In this document: one piece after another, positions 16,971 through 25,065 of the stretch
Position numbering within the stretch: the stretch's first letter is position 1
Layout of the letters: each line of letters starts with the position of its first letter
Made by a program: the position numbers and the translations under genes
Origin: Acidobacteriota bacterium
GTDB taxonomy: Bacteria > Acidobacteriota > Vicinamibacteria > Vicinamibacterales > UBA2999
Assembly (NCBI GenBank): GCA_023265015.1
Contig: JAHFUO010000014.1
Location: 1 to 46,833, forward strand
Length of the DNA stretch: 46,833 nucleotides
Reading direction: 5' to 3'
Notes under the pieces: generated by a model
Database searches by the model: none
What the model saw: the letters and a program-made list of their open reading frames with translations, nothing else
What the model was told of the DNA's origin: nothing

Positions 16971-17021
16971 CGCGATCGTCCGGATCGCCGTCTCGATATT
17001 TCTCCGTCTCAAAGGAGCCCT

Positions 17022-18245
17022 ATGCGGACACGTTCGACGTGGCTCGCGGGCGTTGCGCTCATGTGCGCGTGCGCTCCGGCCGCTGCCCAGACCGCTCTCT
17101 CGGAAGCCGATTCACTCGCGCGACTGTCGATGGACAGCCCGCGCGTCAGGGCCATTCGATCCGCCGTGGATGTCGCGCGAGCGGACGCGCTGAACGCAGG
17201 CCGCTGGCCGAATCCCCGCCTCAACGTCGATCGCGAGTCTGTCGCCGGGGTCTCGGAAACGCTCACGACGGTGCTGCAGCCGCTGCCGATTACGGGACGA
17301 CGGACGCTGGAGAAGGATTCGGCGAGAGCGCTTGTCGACGCGGCCACGCGTCGCGCCGATGACGCGGTGTGGCGCGCGCGCGCCGATCTGCGGCTGGCCT
17401 TCGCGGATCTCGTCGAGGCGCAGGTCCGGGAGCGTGAGCTGACGCGATCGCACGATCGCCTGCAGGATCTCGCTGCCGTGCTCGAGAAGCGCGAGACCGC
17501 CGGCGATGCCGCAGGATTCGACCGGCTCCGGGCGGACCGCGAAGTCGTGGAGGTCGAGGCCGACCGCGTCGCGGCCGCGGCCGATCGCGCGCGCGCGCAA
17601 GGCCGGCTCGCCGGGTTCTTTGCCGCAGGGATCGATCCATCCGCGCTCGTCGCCGACGAACGCGCGATCGGCCCGCGCGATCTTCCTCCGGTCGATGTCC
17701 TGATGGATCAGGCGGAACGCACACGCGGCGAGCCGCTCGCGCTGCAACAGGAAATCGAATCCGCGCGCTTTGCCGTTCGCGCCGCAGACCGGCGGCGCAT
17801 TCCGGAGCCGGAGGTGCTTGGCGGCACGAAATCGTCAAACCTGGCGGGTGGTGATGTTGGCAGCGTGATCAGCGTCCAGGCCGTCCTCCCGCTGTTCGAT
17901 CGTGGCGCTCCGGAACGGGCGGTGGCGCAGGCCCGGGCATCGCAGGCCGCAGCGCGGCTCGACGTGTTCCGCGTTACTGTGCGCGCGGAGATTGCCGCGT
18001 TGCGCGCGGCCGCGTTGGAGCGCCGGAGTGCTGCCGAGCGGTACCGGGCATCGGCACTGACGACGGCCGGCGAGGTGGAGCGCATCGCGCAGGTGAGCTA
18101 CGACGCCGGTGAGCGGGGCATTCTCGAATTGCTGGATGCGTATCGGACGTCCGCGGCCGCGCGGGTCCGCCAGGCCTCGCTCGACGCGGCCGCGCGTGAA
18201 GCGGAGATCGAGCTGGAGTTTGTCAGCGGCTGGGAGATTCCATGA
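17022..18245 (+). CDS. TolC-family outer-membrane efflux protein (CusC/CzcC-like)
   Basis: 407 aa, normal for this family. An AGGAG site precedes ATG 17022, and a signal peptide (LAGVALMCACAPAAAQ) leads. The mature protein has the two-repeat alpha-barrel pattern: long amphipathic helices (PRVRAIRSAVDVARADALNA, RWPNPRLNVDRESVAG), LDV-type helices and a second repeat (AAADRARAQGRLAGFFAAG ... ALTTAGEVERIAQVSYDAGE, RGILELLDAYRTSAAARVRQ). It should form the outer-membrane duct for one or both pumps, since no other TolC gene is in the window. Its last bases ATGA overlap the start of the adaptor gene. Confidence 0.9.
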   Translation: MRTRSTWLAGVALMCACAPAAAQTALSEADSLARLSMDSPRVRAIRSAVDVARADALNAGRWPNPRLNVDRESVAGVSETLTTVLQPLPITGRRTLEKDSARALVDAATRRADDAVWRARADLRLAFADLVEAQVRERELTRSHDRLQDLAAVLEKRETAGDAAGFDRLRADREVVEVEADRVAAAADRARAQGRLAGFFAAGIDPSALVADERAIGPRDLPPVDVLMDQAERTRGEPLALQQEIESARFAVRAADRRRIPEPEVLGGTKSSNLAGGDVGSVISVQAVLPLFDRGAPERAVAQARASQAAARLDVFRVTVRAEIAALRAAALERRSAAERYRASALTTAGEVERIAQVSYDAGERGILELLDAYRTSAAARVRQASLDAAAREAEIELEFVSGWEIP

Positions 18246-20086
18246 TGAAGTTCGAAGTTCGAAGTTCGAAGTCGGGAAGTAGTCGAAGTTCGAAGTGGGA
18301 AGTAGGCCGGGTTCCGCGAAGCGACGAAGTAGGCCGGGTTCCGCGAAGCGGAGAAGTAGGCCGGGTTCCGCGGAGCGAAGAAGTAGGCCGGGTTCCGCGA
18401 AGCGGAGAAGTAGGCCGGGTTCCGCGAAGCGGAGAAGTAGGCCGGGTTCCGCGGAGCGAAGAAGTAGGCCGGGTTCCGCGAAGCGAAGAGGTAGGCCGGG
18501 TTCCGCGAGGCGGAGAAGTAGGCCGGGTTCCGCGAAGCGGACCCGGCACGCGGTGTGGACGTGCGCTCTGGCTTCTGTGCGTCGCGCTTGGCGTCTCAGC
18601 GTGCGCAAAGCCGCAGCAAGCGGCGCCCGACATTCCATCGCTCGACGTGACGAGCTGGACCGACAAGACCGAGCTCTACATGGAGTATCCGCCGCTCGTC
18701 GCGGGCGAGACCGTGCGGTTCGCCGTGCACCTCACGCGTCTCAACGACTTCAGCGCCTTGAACGCCGGCCGGCCGAGCATCCAGATGACTCCGGAGTCCG
18801 GCGACGCCGCGGTGACACTGCCCGGGTCGGAACCGCTGCGACCTGGCGCGTTTCGTGTCGAGGGCAAACTGCCGCCGCCCGGACGTTACCGCTGGGCGCT
18901 CGTCGTCGACGCGCCCGGGCTCGGCGATCGCCACGACCTCGGGATGGCGACGGTGTTCGCGGATCGGGAGGCTGCGATCGCGGATGCGGAAAAGCGACCG
19001 GAGACTGATCCTGCGGCGATCGCGTACTTGAAGGAGCAGCAGTGGACAAACGCGTTCGCGACCGAGCGCGTCCGCGAGGCGGAGCTGCGAACGTCGGTTC
19101 GTGTGCCTGCCACGATCCAGCCGATGACCGGCGGCGAGGCGATCGTGGCGGCGCCGGCCGCGGGACGTTTTGCCGCGGACATGTTGGTCTCGATCGGCGC
19201 GCGTGTCCGCGCCGGCGAGGCGTTGGGGCGCCTCGAGCCGCGCCTCACGGCCGGCGATGATCGTGCGACGCTATCCGCGGAAGTGGCCGAGGCGCAGGCG
19301 GCCGACGACGCCGCGCGAATCGAGCAGGAGCGCGCGGAGCGCCTTGTTGCGGATCGCGCGGTCCCCGCGCGTCGGCTCGAGGAGGCACGGCGTGCCGTCA
19401 CCGTCGCCGGCGCGCGGTTGCGGGCGGCGGAGGCGCGTCTCGCGCAGCGGGATCAGACGCTGGGGACCGGCGGTGGCGCGGCGGCCGGCAACGCATTCAT
19501 CCTGCGGGCGCCAATCAGCGGGAAGGTGGCCGACGTGTCGGCCACGCTCGGCGCGTCCTACGACGAGGGCGCGCCGCTCTTCAAGATCGTCAAGACCGAC
19601 GAAGTCGAGCTCCAGGCGCTGGTGCCCGCCGCCGACGCCGGCATGACGCGCGAGATCGAAGCCATCGCGCTGGAAGTTCCGGGACGCCCCGATCCGGTTC
19701 CGTTACGTCCGCGCCATATGCATGATTCGGGCGTCATCAACTCCGCGACCCGCGCGCTCACCGTGAAGTTCGAAGTCGATAACCCGGGCGGGCAGCTCCT
19801 GATCGGACAGACGGGCACCGCAATCCTGTACACGCGCAATCACCTGCGCGTGCCGGCGGTGTCAAAGGCCGCGGTGCTGATGGAAGCGGGTCGCCCCTAT
19901 GTGTTCGTCCAGAGCGGAGGCGAGCGCTTTGCGCGGCGCTTCGTCGAGATCGCCGGGCGTGAAGGGGATCTGGTCGGCATCAGGAGCGGCGTCGTTGCCG
20001 GCGACCGCGTGGTCACGCGCGGCGCGTACGACGTGCAGCTCGCCTCGGCGGCCAAAGGATTGCCCGCCGAAGGACACGTGCATTAG
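18242..20086 (+). CDS. CusB/CzcB-type RND adaptor lipoprotein with an in-frame repeat extension
   Basis: 614 aa if translated from ATG 18242, which overlaps the tolC stop. Residues 1-19 and 20-100 are repeats; only at about residues 102-121 does a lipoprotein signal appear (LWLLCVALGVSAC, Cys121). Then come a beta domain (YMEYPPLVAGETVRFAVHLT), the barrel-sandwich and alpha-hairpin region (QPMTGGEAIVAAPAAGRFA, EVAEAQAADDAARIEQERAE), the ISGKVADVSATLGASYDEGA lipoyl edge, and a beta-barrel/proximal end (FEVDNPGGQLLIGQTGTA, YDVQLASAAKGL). The conserved part fits CusB. No ATG, GTG or TTG lies between the repeat and the lipobox, so the repeat is read through unless a rare start is used. Lipidation of such a long n-region is doubtful. 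Confidence 0.85.
   Translation: MMKFEVRSSKSGSSRSSKWEVGRVPRSDEVGRVPRSGEVGRVPRSEEVGRVPRSGEVGRVPRSGEVGRVPRSEEVGRVPRSEEVGRVPRGGEVGRVPRSGPGTRCGRALWLLCVALGVSACAKPQQAAPDIPSLDVTSWTDKTELYMEYPPLVAGETVRFAVHLTRLNDFSALNAGRPSIQMTPESGDAAVTLPGSEPLRPGAFRVEGKLPPPGRYRWALVVDAPGLGDRHDLGMATVFADREAAIADAEKRPETDPAAIAYLKEQQWTNAFATERVREAELRTSVRVPATIQPMTGGEAIVAAPAAGRFAADMLVSIGARVRAGEALGRLEPRLTAGDDRATLSAEVAEAQAADDAARIEQERAERLVADRAVPARRLEEARRAVTVAGARLRAAEARLAQRDQTLGTGGGAAAGNAFILRAPISGKVADVSATLGASYDEGAPLFKIVKTDEVELQALVPAADAGMTREIEAIALEVPGRPDPVPLRPRHMHDSGVINSATRALTVKFEVDNPGGQLLIGQTGTAILYTRNHLRVPAVSKAAVLMEAGRPYVFVQSGGERFARRFVEIAGREGDLVGIRSGVVAGDRVVTRGAYDVQLASAAKGLPAEGHVH
18299..18541 (+). repeat. Minisatellite, nine 27-bp units, in frame inside the adaptor gene
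   Basis: Nine adjacent units of exactly 27 bp, each encoding EVGRVPRS followed by D, G or E (one RGG variant). They start at 18299, 18326, 18353, 18380, 18407, 18434, 18461, 18488 and 18515. Because 27 is a multiple of three, every reading frame stays open across the array. Just upstream (18248-18298) a decamer-like AAGTTCGAAGTTCG repeat occurs. The last unit with the following bases can pair as CCGGGTTCCGC with GCGGACCCGG, so the unit resembles the hairpin of a mobile intergenic repeat. Confidence 0.95.
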
Positions 20087-20094
20087 GACTGGCC

Positions 20095-23000
20095 ATGAAA
20101 CGCATCATTCAGTGGTCGATTGATCATCATTGGATCGTCATCGGGCTGTCGGTGCTGCTGTTCGCGGCCGGCGCATGGACGGCGCGGCAGATGCCGATCG
20201 ATGTCTTTCCAGACCTGACGGCCCCGACCGTCACCATCCTCACCGAAGGCCATGGCATGGCGCCCGAGGAGATGGAGTCGCTGGTGACGTTCCCCATCGA
20301 AAGCTCCATCAACGGCGCGTCGGGCGTCCGGCGGGTCCGGTCGGCGACAGCCGTCGGGATCTCGGTTGTCTGGGTCGAGTTCGACTGGGGCACCGACATC
20401 TTCATGGCGCGGCAGCTCGTCTCGGAGAAGCTCGCGCTCGTCAGTGGGGTGCTTCCGCCTCAAGTGGAACGTCCAGTCCTCGCGCCCGTGTCGTCGATCA
20501 TGGGAGAAATCCTGTTCTTCGCGATCTCGTCGGAGACCGATGATCCGCTGACGCTGCGGACGATCGCGGATACGACGGTACGCCGCCGGCTGCTCGCGGT
20601 GCCGGGCGTGTCGCAGGTGACGCCGATTGGAGGCGCGGAACGCCAGTTCCAGGTCGTCGCCCATCCAGATGAACTGCGCGCCAGCAACGTCTCGCTGACC
20701 GAGCTGCTGTCGGCGGTCAAGGGCGCCAGTCAGAACACGTCCGCCGGCATCTATACCGAAGGCTCCCAGGAATACGTGCTCGAGGCGGTCGGACGCGTAC
20801 ACACGGCGGAGGAAATCGGCGACACCGTTGTGGCCTTGCGAGGCGAACGGTCCGTGCTGGTTCGCGACGTGGCGGACGTGCGCGAAGGCGCCGCCTTCAA
20901 GCGCGGCGAGGGCTCGCGCAGCGGCAAGCCCGCCGTCATTGTCGGTGTGCAGAAGCAGCCGGGCGCCAACACGATCGAGGTCACCGCGCGGCTCGATCGC
21001 GCGCTCGACACGCTCCAGGAGGAGCTGCCGCGCGGCATGCGGATCGACCGGCGGATCTTCCGGCAGGCGGATTTCATCGAGGTCGCCGTCGACAACGTGA
21101 TCAAGGCGCTGCGCGACGGCGGTCTCCTCGTCATCGTCATCGTCCTGCTGTTCCTCGCCAACTTCCGCGCCGCGGCCATCACGCTCACGGCGATACCGCT
21201 CTCGCTCGCGGCGGCGGTCCTCGCGCTGCGCGCCTTCGGCGCCAGCATCAACACGATGACGCTCGGCGGCATGGCGATCGCCATCGGCGCGCTCGTCGAC
21301 GACGCCATCATCGATGTGGAGAACGTGGTTCGTCGTCTTCGCGAGAATCACGCGAGGCCGGAAGGGGAGAGGTTGCCATCCGCCACGGTGGTCCGCGACG
21401 CGACGCTCGAGATCCGTTCCTCGATCGTGTTCGCGACGATCATCATCGTGCTCGTGTTCCTGCCGGTCTTCGGCCTCGCGGGCATCGAAGGCCGGCTGCT
21501 GACGCCGCTCGCCTTCGCGTACATCGTGGCGCTCCTGGCGTCGCTGGCGGTGGCCATCATGGTGACGCCGGCACTCTGCTTCGCGTTCCTGCCCGATGCG
21601 CCGACGATTCAGCGGGGTCACGACGGATGGCTGTCGCGCGTGCTGAAGGCGCGCTACTCGCGCGACCTCCCGCGGATCCTCGATCATCCACGTGTCGTCA
21701 TCGCCGGCGCGCTCGTACTGCTGGCTGGCGCCGGACTGGCGCTCACGCGGGCCGGCACGGCATTTCTACCCGAGTTTCACGAGGGTAGCCTGACGGTGCA
21801 GGCGAATACGCTGCCCGGGACGTCGCTCGCGAAGTCCGATGAGATCGGGCGCCGCGTCGAGCAGATTCTTCTGTCGCAACCGGAGGTCGTCGCGACCGCC
21901 CGTCGAACGGGGCGCGCGGAATACGACGAACACGTCCAGGGCGTCGAGGCGGCGGAGATCGATGTCGGCCTGCGTGAGACGAATCGATCCAGGGACGCGC
22001 TGCTCGCCGACCTCCGCAGGGAGTTTTCGACGCTGCCCGGGACGAACGTCACGATCGGACAGCCGATCTCGCATCGGATCGATCACATGCTGTCCGGCAC
22101 GCGCGCGAACATCGCCGTGAAGGTGTTCGGAGACGATCTCGGAACACTCCGGCGTCTCGGAGAGCGTGTGCGTGGGGCCATGGCCGGCGTTCCGGGTGTC
22201 GCCGATCTGTCCCTGGAGCAGCAGATGGACGTGCCGTTCGTGCGCTTCGTGCTGAACCGTTCGGCGATCGCGCGTTATGGCCTGCGTCCGGGCGACGTCG
22301 CGGAAGCGATCGAGACGAGCTTCGCCGGCGCAACCGTCGGCCAGATCTTCGATCGCGGCACCGCGTTCGATCTCACCGTCAAGCTCGATTCATCGGCAAG
22401 CGCCGATTTCGATCGCATTGCGGACCTGCCCGTCGACACGCCGACCGGCGCAATCGTCCCGGTCCGGCTCCTTGCCGACGTGCGACGCGAGCAGGGGCCG
22501 AACATGGTCCTTCGTGAAAATGTCCAGCGCCGGATCGTCGTGTCATGCAACGTGGCGGGGCGCGATCTCGGGAGCGTCGTCGACGACATCAGGGGCGAGG
22601 TGGCGAGGTCCGTGCCGATGCCTGCAGGGTACCGCGTGGAGTATGGTGGCCAGTTCGAAAGCGAGGAGAGCGCGTCGCAGCGGTTGACTGGGCTTGGCGC
22701 GCTCGTCATGGCGGGCCTGTTCATGCTGCTCGTCCTGGCGTTCGGGCGCGCGCGCGACGCCATGGTGATCATGGTGAATCTCCCGCTGGCGCTGATCGGA
22801 GGGGTGGTCGGCGTGTTCCTGTCCGGAGGCGTGTTGAACGTGGCGACGATGATTGGATTCATCACGTTGTTTGGAATCGCGACGAGAAACGGCATCATGC
22901 TCGTGTCGCATATCCAGCACCTGATCAACGAGGAAGGCGTCACCGACGTCCGCGAGGCGGTGGAGCGAGGAGCGAAGGAACGGCTGGTGCCGATTCTCAT

Positions 23001-23205
23001 GACCGCGACGGCCGCCGGCCTGGCGCTGATCCCGCTCGCGCTCGGAGGAGGACAGTCGGGCAGCGAGATTCAAACGCCGATGGCGATCGTGATTCTCTGC
23101 GGGCTCGTGACATCAACCTTCTTGAACATGGCCGTCGTGCCGACGCTGTATCTACGGTACGGCGGCCACGGCGACGTGGGGCGGGCCTTTACGGCCCGCC
23201 ACTGA
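20095..23205 (+). CDS. Second heavy-metal RND efflux permease (CzcA-like)
   Basis: 1036 aa, the usual length, beginning 8 bp after the adaptor stop. The signature parts are present: MPIDVFPDLTAPTVTILTEG, the central helix GALVDDAIIDVENVVRRLRE, the HME-type TM segments and the end GAKERLVPILMTATAAGLAL. The Met triad of CusA is absent: the equivalent sites read SLTVQANTLPG, VEAAEIDVGL and HRIDHMLSGT, with acidic and His residues. This points to another ion, perhaps divalent, but the substrate is inferred. The C-terminal residues GRAFTARH lie on a dispersed hairpin repeat. Confidence 0.92.
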   Translation: MKRIIQWSIDHHWIVIGLSVLLFAAGAWTARQMPIDVFPDLTAPTVTILTEGHGMAPEEMESLVTFPIESSINGASGVRRVRSATAVGISVVWVEFDWGTDIFMARQLVSEKLALVSGVLPPQVERPVLAPVSSIMGEILFFAISSETDDPLTLRTIADTTVRRRLLAVPGVSQVTPIGGAERQFQVVAHPDELRASNVSLTELLSAVKGASQNTSAGIYTEGSQEYVLEAVGRVHTAEEIGDTVVALRGERSVLVRDVADVREGAAFKRGEGSRSGKPAVIVGVQKQPGANTIEVTARLDRALDTLQEELPRGMRIDRRIFRQADFIEVAVDNVIKALRDGGLLVIVIVLLFLANFRAAAITLTAIPLSLAAAVLALRAFGASINTMTLGGMAIAIGALVDDAIIDVENVVRRLRENHARPEGERLPSATVVRDATLEIRSSIVFATIIIVLVFLPVFGLAGIEGRLLTPLAFAYIVALLASLAVAIMVTPALCFAFLPDAPTIQRGHDGWLSRVLKARYSRDLPRILDHPRVVIAGALVLLAGAGLALTRAGTAFLPEFHEGSLTVQANTLPGTSLAKSDEIGRRVEQILLSQPEVVATARRTGRAEYDEHVQGVEAAEIDVGLRETNRSRDALLADLRREFSTLPGTNVTIGQPISHRIDHMLSGTRANIAVKVFGDDLGTLRRLGERVRGAMAGVPGVADLSLEQQMDVPFVRFVLNRSAIARYGLRPGDVAEAIETSFAGATVGQIFDRGTAFDLTVKLDSSASADFDRIADLPVDTPTGAIVPVRLLADVRREQGPNMVLRENVQRRIVVSCNVAGRDLGSVVDDIRGEVARSVPMPAGYRVEYGGQFESEESASQRLTGLGALVMAGLFMLLVLAFGRARDAMVIMVNLPLALIGGVVGVFLSGGVLNVATMIGFITLFGIATRNGIMLVSHIQHLINEEGVTDVREAVERGAKERLVPILMTATAAGLALIPLALGGGQSGSEIQTPMAIVILCGLVTSTFLNMAVVPTLYLRYGGHGDVGRAFTARH
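23180..23200. repeat. Dispersed hairpin repeat at the end of the second pump gene
   Basis: An 8-bp perfect inverted repeat, GGCGGGCC and GGCCCGCC, around the 5-base loop TTTAC. It overlaps the last codons of the pump gene. All but one base also occur at 27194-27214 (loop TTCAC), so this is a shared repeat unit. Confidence 0.8.
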
Positions 23206-23235
23206 AGGCGATAACCGCGGGAGAATGGGAGCACC

Positions 23236-23724
23236 ATGCGAACCGTGTCTTGGCTGTTCGTCGTCAGCGTCGCGCTGTTCATCAGCGGCATCGGGTTCGT
23301 GATCGCGGGCGCGCGGTCGGCGCGCGCGGCCCCCGCGGGTGAGGCAGCACCTGTGACGACGCCCGTCGCGAGCATCAAGCAGATCATGAACGGGATCGTG
23401 ATGCCGGATGCCTATGTCATCTACAACGCGGTCGGGACGAAGACGTCAGCGAAAGGCGTCGAGGAAATTGCTCCGCAGAACGACGAGGAGTGGGCTGCCG
23501 TGGCGAACGCCGCGGCGGCGCTGATCGAATCGGGAAACCTTCTCCTGATGGGCAATCGCGTCGTCGACAAGGAAGACTGGATCAAGATGACGCGGGAATT
23601 CATGGACCAGGGGAAATTGGCTCTCAAGGCCGCGGAAGCAAAGGACAAGGACGGAATCGTCTCGGCCGGCGGGGACCTCAACACGTCATGTGACAACTGC
23701 CATGCAAAATATCAGCGGCAATAA
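23236..23724 (+). CDS. Exported monohaem c-type cytochrome, cytochrome c'-like
   Basis: 162 aa with a signal peptide or anchor (VVSVALFISGIGFVIAGARSARA). The single haem site CDNCH lies near the C-terminus (about residue 153), followed only by AKYQRQ. That, with the helical body (EEWAAVANAAAALIESGNLL, GKLALKAAEAKDKDGIVSAG), is the arrangement of four-helix cytochrome c'-type proteins, though only one CXXCH is present. It may carry electrons or bind a ligand in the periplasm; no partner is evident. It follows the pump gene by 30 bp and its end overlaps the hupE start. Confidence 0.85.
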   Translation: MRTVSWLFVVSVALFISGIGFVIAGARSARAAPAGEAAPVTTPVASIKQIMNGIVMPDAYVIYNAVGTKTSAKGVEEIAPQNDEEWAAVANAAAALIESGNLLLMGNRVVDKEDWIKMTREFMDQGKLALKAAEAKDKDGIVSAGGDLNTSCDNCHAKYQRQ

Positions 23725-24448
23725 GCGGGCAGCCGGCAGCCGGCAGCGGGCAGCCGGCAGCTGGCAGCTGGCAGCGGCGCTCACCGTCGTCATTGTGTGC
23801 GCGCTGTCGGCGGGGCTCGACGCGCACGGCGTGTCCGGCAAGGACGCCGTGTTCCTCCAGGGACTGAAGGGACGCGCCATCGGGCCGCTTCTGTATCTGG
23901 GCGCCAAGCACATGGTGACCGGCTACGACCACCTGCTGTTCCTGGTCGGCGTGATTTTCTTCCTCTACAGGCCCAAGGATGTCGTGCTGTACGTCAGCCT
24001 GTTCACGATCGGGCACAGCGTCACGCTGCTCGCCGGAGTGCTCGGCGGCATCCGCGCCAATCCGTACCTCATCGATGCAATCATCGGTTTCTCGGTCGTC
24101 TACAAGGCGTTCGAGAACCTGGACGGATTCGGCCGGTTCCTCGGCTTTCAGCCGAATACGAAGCTGGCGGTTCTCATCTTCGGCTTCTTCCACGGATTCG
24201 GCCTCGCCACGAAGCTCCAGGATTTCGCGCTCTCGCCAAACGGCCTCGTCGCCAACATCGTGAGCTTCAATGTCGGCGTGGAGATCGGACAGGTGCTGGC
24301 GCTGAGCGCCATCCTCATCGCCTTGACGTACTGGCGCACGCACAACGCGTTTCTCCGCCACGCCTTTGCCTTCAACGGCGTGGTGATGGCGTGTGGCTTT
24401 CTCCTGGTCGGCTATCAGTTGTCCGGTTATTTCCTTTCACCACTATGA
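23702..24448 (+). CDS. hupE: HupE/UreJ-family metal permease
   Basis: 248 aa from ATG 23702, which overlaps the cytochrome gene by 23 bp. Family features are strong: the metal-binding motif HMVTGYDHLLFLVGVIFF (His70, Asp76, His77), the segment VSLFTIGHSVTLLAG, the FGFFHGFGLA motif and about six to seven membrane helices. HupE/UreJ proteins import Ni2+ or Co2+. An N-terminal signal-like stretch precedes DAHGVSGKDAVFLQG. The n-region is encoded by a heptamer repeat and no ribosome site is seen at ATG 23702, so the exact start is unsettled. It is next to the efflux genes, so uptake or sensing in a metal pathway is plausible. Confidence 0.85.
   Translation: MQNISGNKRAAGSRQRAAGSWQLAAALTVVIVCALSAGLDAHGVSGKDAVFLQGLKGRAIGPLLYLGAKHMVTGYDHLLFLVGVIFFLYRPKDVVLYVSLFTIGHSVTLLAGVLGGIRANPYLIDAIIGFSVVYKAFENLDGFGRFLGFQPNTKLAVLIFGFFHGFGLATKLQDFALSPNGLVANIVSFNVGVEIGQVLALSAILIALTYWRTHNAFLRHAFAFNGVVMACGFLLVGYQLSGYFLSPL
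23728..23776 (+). repeat. Seven GGCAGCN heptamers at the hupE 5' end
   Basis: Seven adjacent 7-bp units of the form GGCAGCN (N = C, C, G, C, T, T, G). They encode the Ala/Gly/Ser/Gln/Arg-rich n-region of the hupE protein. The same heptamer, in reverse complement, is found at 45895-45927. Confidence 0.9.
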
Positions 24449-25065
24449 CCATGACTACAGCGAACGAACAGGTGATTGAGGTCAGACAGCGCATTGCCCT
24501 CGCAGCGGGAGCGGCGCTGCTGGTGGCGGGGCTCATTCTGGTGATGTTCATCCTGCCCGCGGAATTCGCCGTCGACCCACTGGGGACCGGCGCGCGGTTT
24601 GGACTCCTGCCGCTTGGGGTCGTCGGACAGCAGGTGGGGGCGCTCACTGCGGCCGCCGCCGCGGGCGGCGCCGGTCAGGGCGCAATCATCGTGGCTCAGG
24701 AAAAGGCCTTCCAACAGGAAACCGTCGACTTCAAGGTCGCTCCCCACGAGGGCATGGAATACAAGTACCGGCTCGACAAGGGCGAAGCGCTCCTGTACTC
24801 GTGGAGCGCGACGGCTCCCGTGAATTACGAGCTGCATGCGGAGCCGGACGGTGCGCCTGCGGGCTACGCCCAGAGCTACGAGAAGCAGTCGAGTACCAGT
24901 CAAGCGTCCGGCACGCTGACCGCTCCATTTCCAGGCATTCACGGTTGGTACTGGGAGAATCCTGGCGATCGGGAGATCACCGTCACGCTGAAGACCGCGG
25001 GCTTCTACAACATCTCACACGAGTTCCGCAACGGAGCTCCGACCAAGAACAAGATGTTCCAATAA
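24445..25065 (+). CDS. Transmembrane anchor protein (HupE-associated)
   Basis: 206 aa. The start ATG 24445 overlaps the hupE stop by four bases. One N-terminal transmembrane helix (IALAAGAALLVAGLILVMFI), then LPAEFAVDPLGTGARFG, a linker, and one periplasmic beta domain (FKVAPHEGMEYKYRLDKGEA, PFPGIHGWYWENPGDREITV, TLKTAGFYNISHEFRNG). This layout matches the family annotated as transmembrane anchor protein, which commonly sits next to HupE. A role holding or sensing a periplasmic partner is inferred. Tandem frames of the next DUF5916 gene overlap it but are chance. Confidence 0.75.
   Translation: MTMTTANEQVIEVRQRIALAAGAALLVAGLILVMFILPAEFAVDPLGTGARFGLLPLGVVGQQVGALTAAAAAGGAGQGAIIVAQEKAFQQETVDFKVAPHEGMEYKYRLDKGEALLYSWSATAPVNYELHAEPDGAPAGYAQSYEKQSSTSQASGTLTAPFPGIHGWYWENPGDREITVTLKTAGFYNISHEFRNGAPTKNKMFQ

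Noticed and set aside
18299-18541. CRISPR-like array
   Set aside because: Units are directly adjacent without spacers, so it is a tandem repeat.
18295-19008. Other frames open across the minisatellite (plus and minus strand)
   Set aside because: The 27-bp unit has no stop in several frames, so all stay open; only the 18242 frame continues into adaptor sequence.
20083-21687. 534-aa minus-strand frame opposite the second pump
   Set aside because: Antisense of a conserved CzcA-like sequence, biased composition, no start signal.
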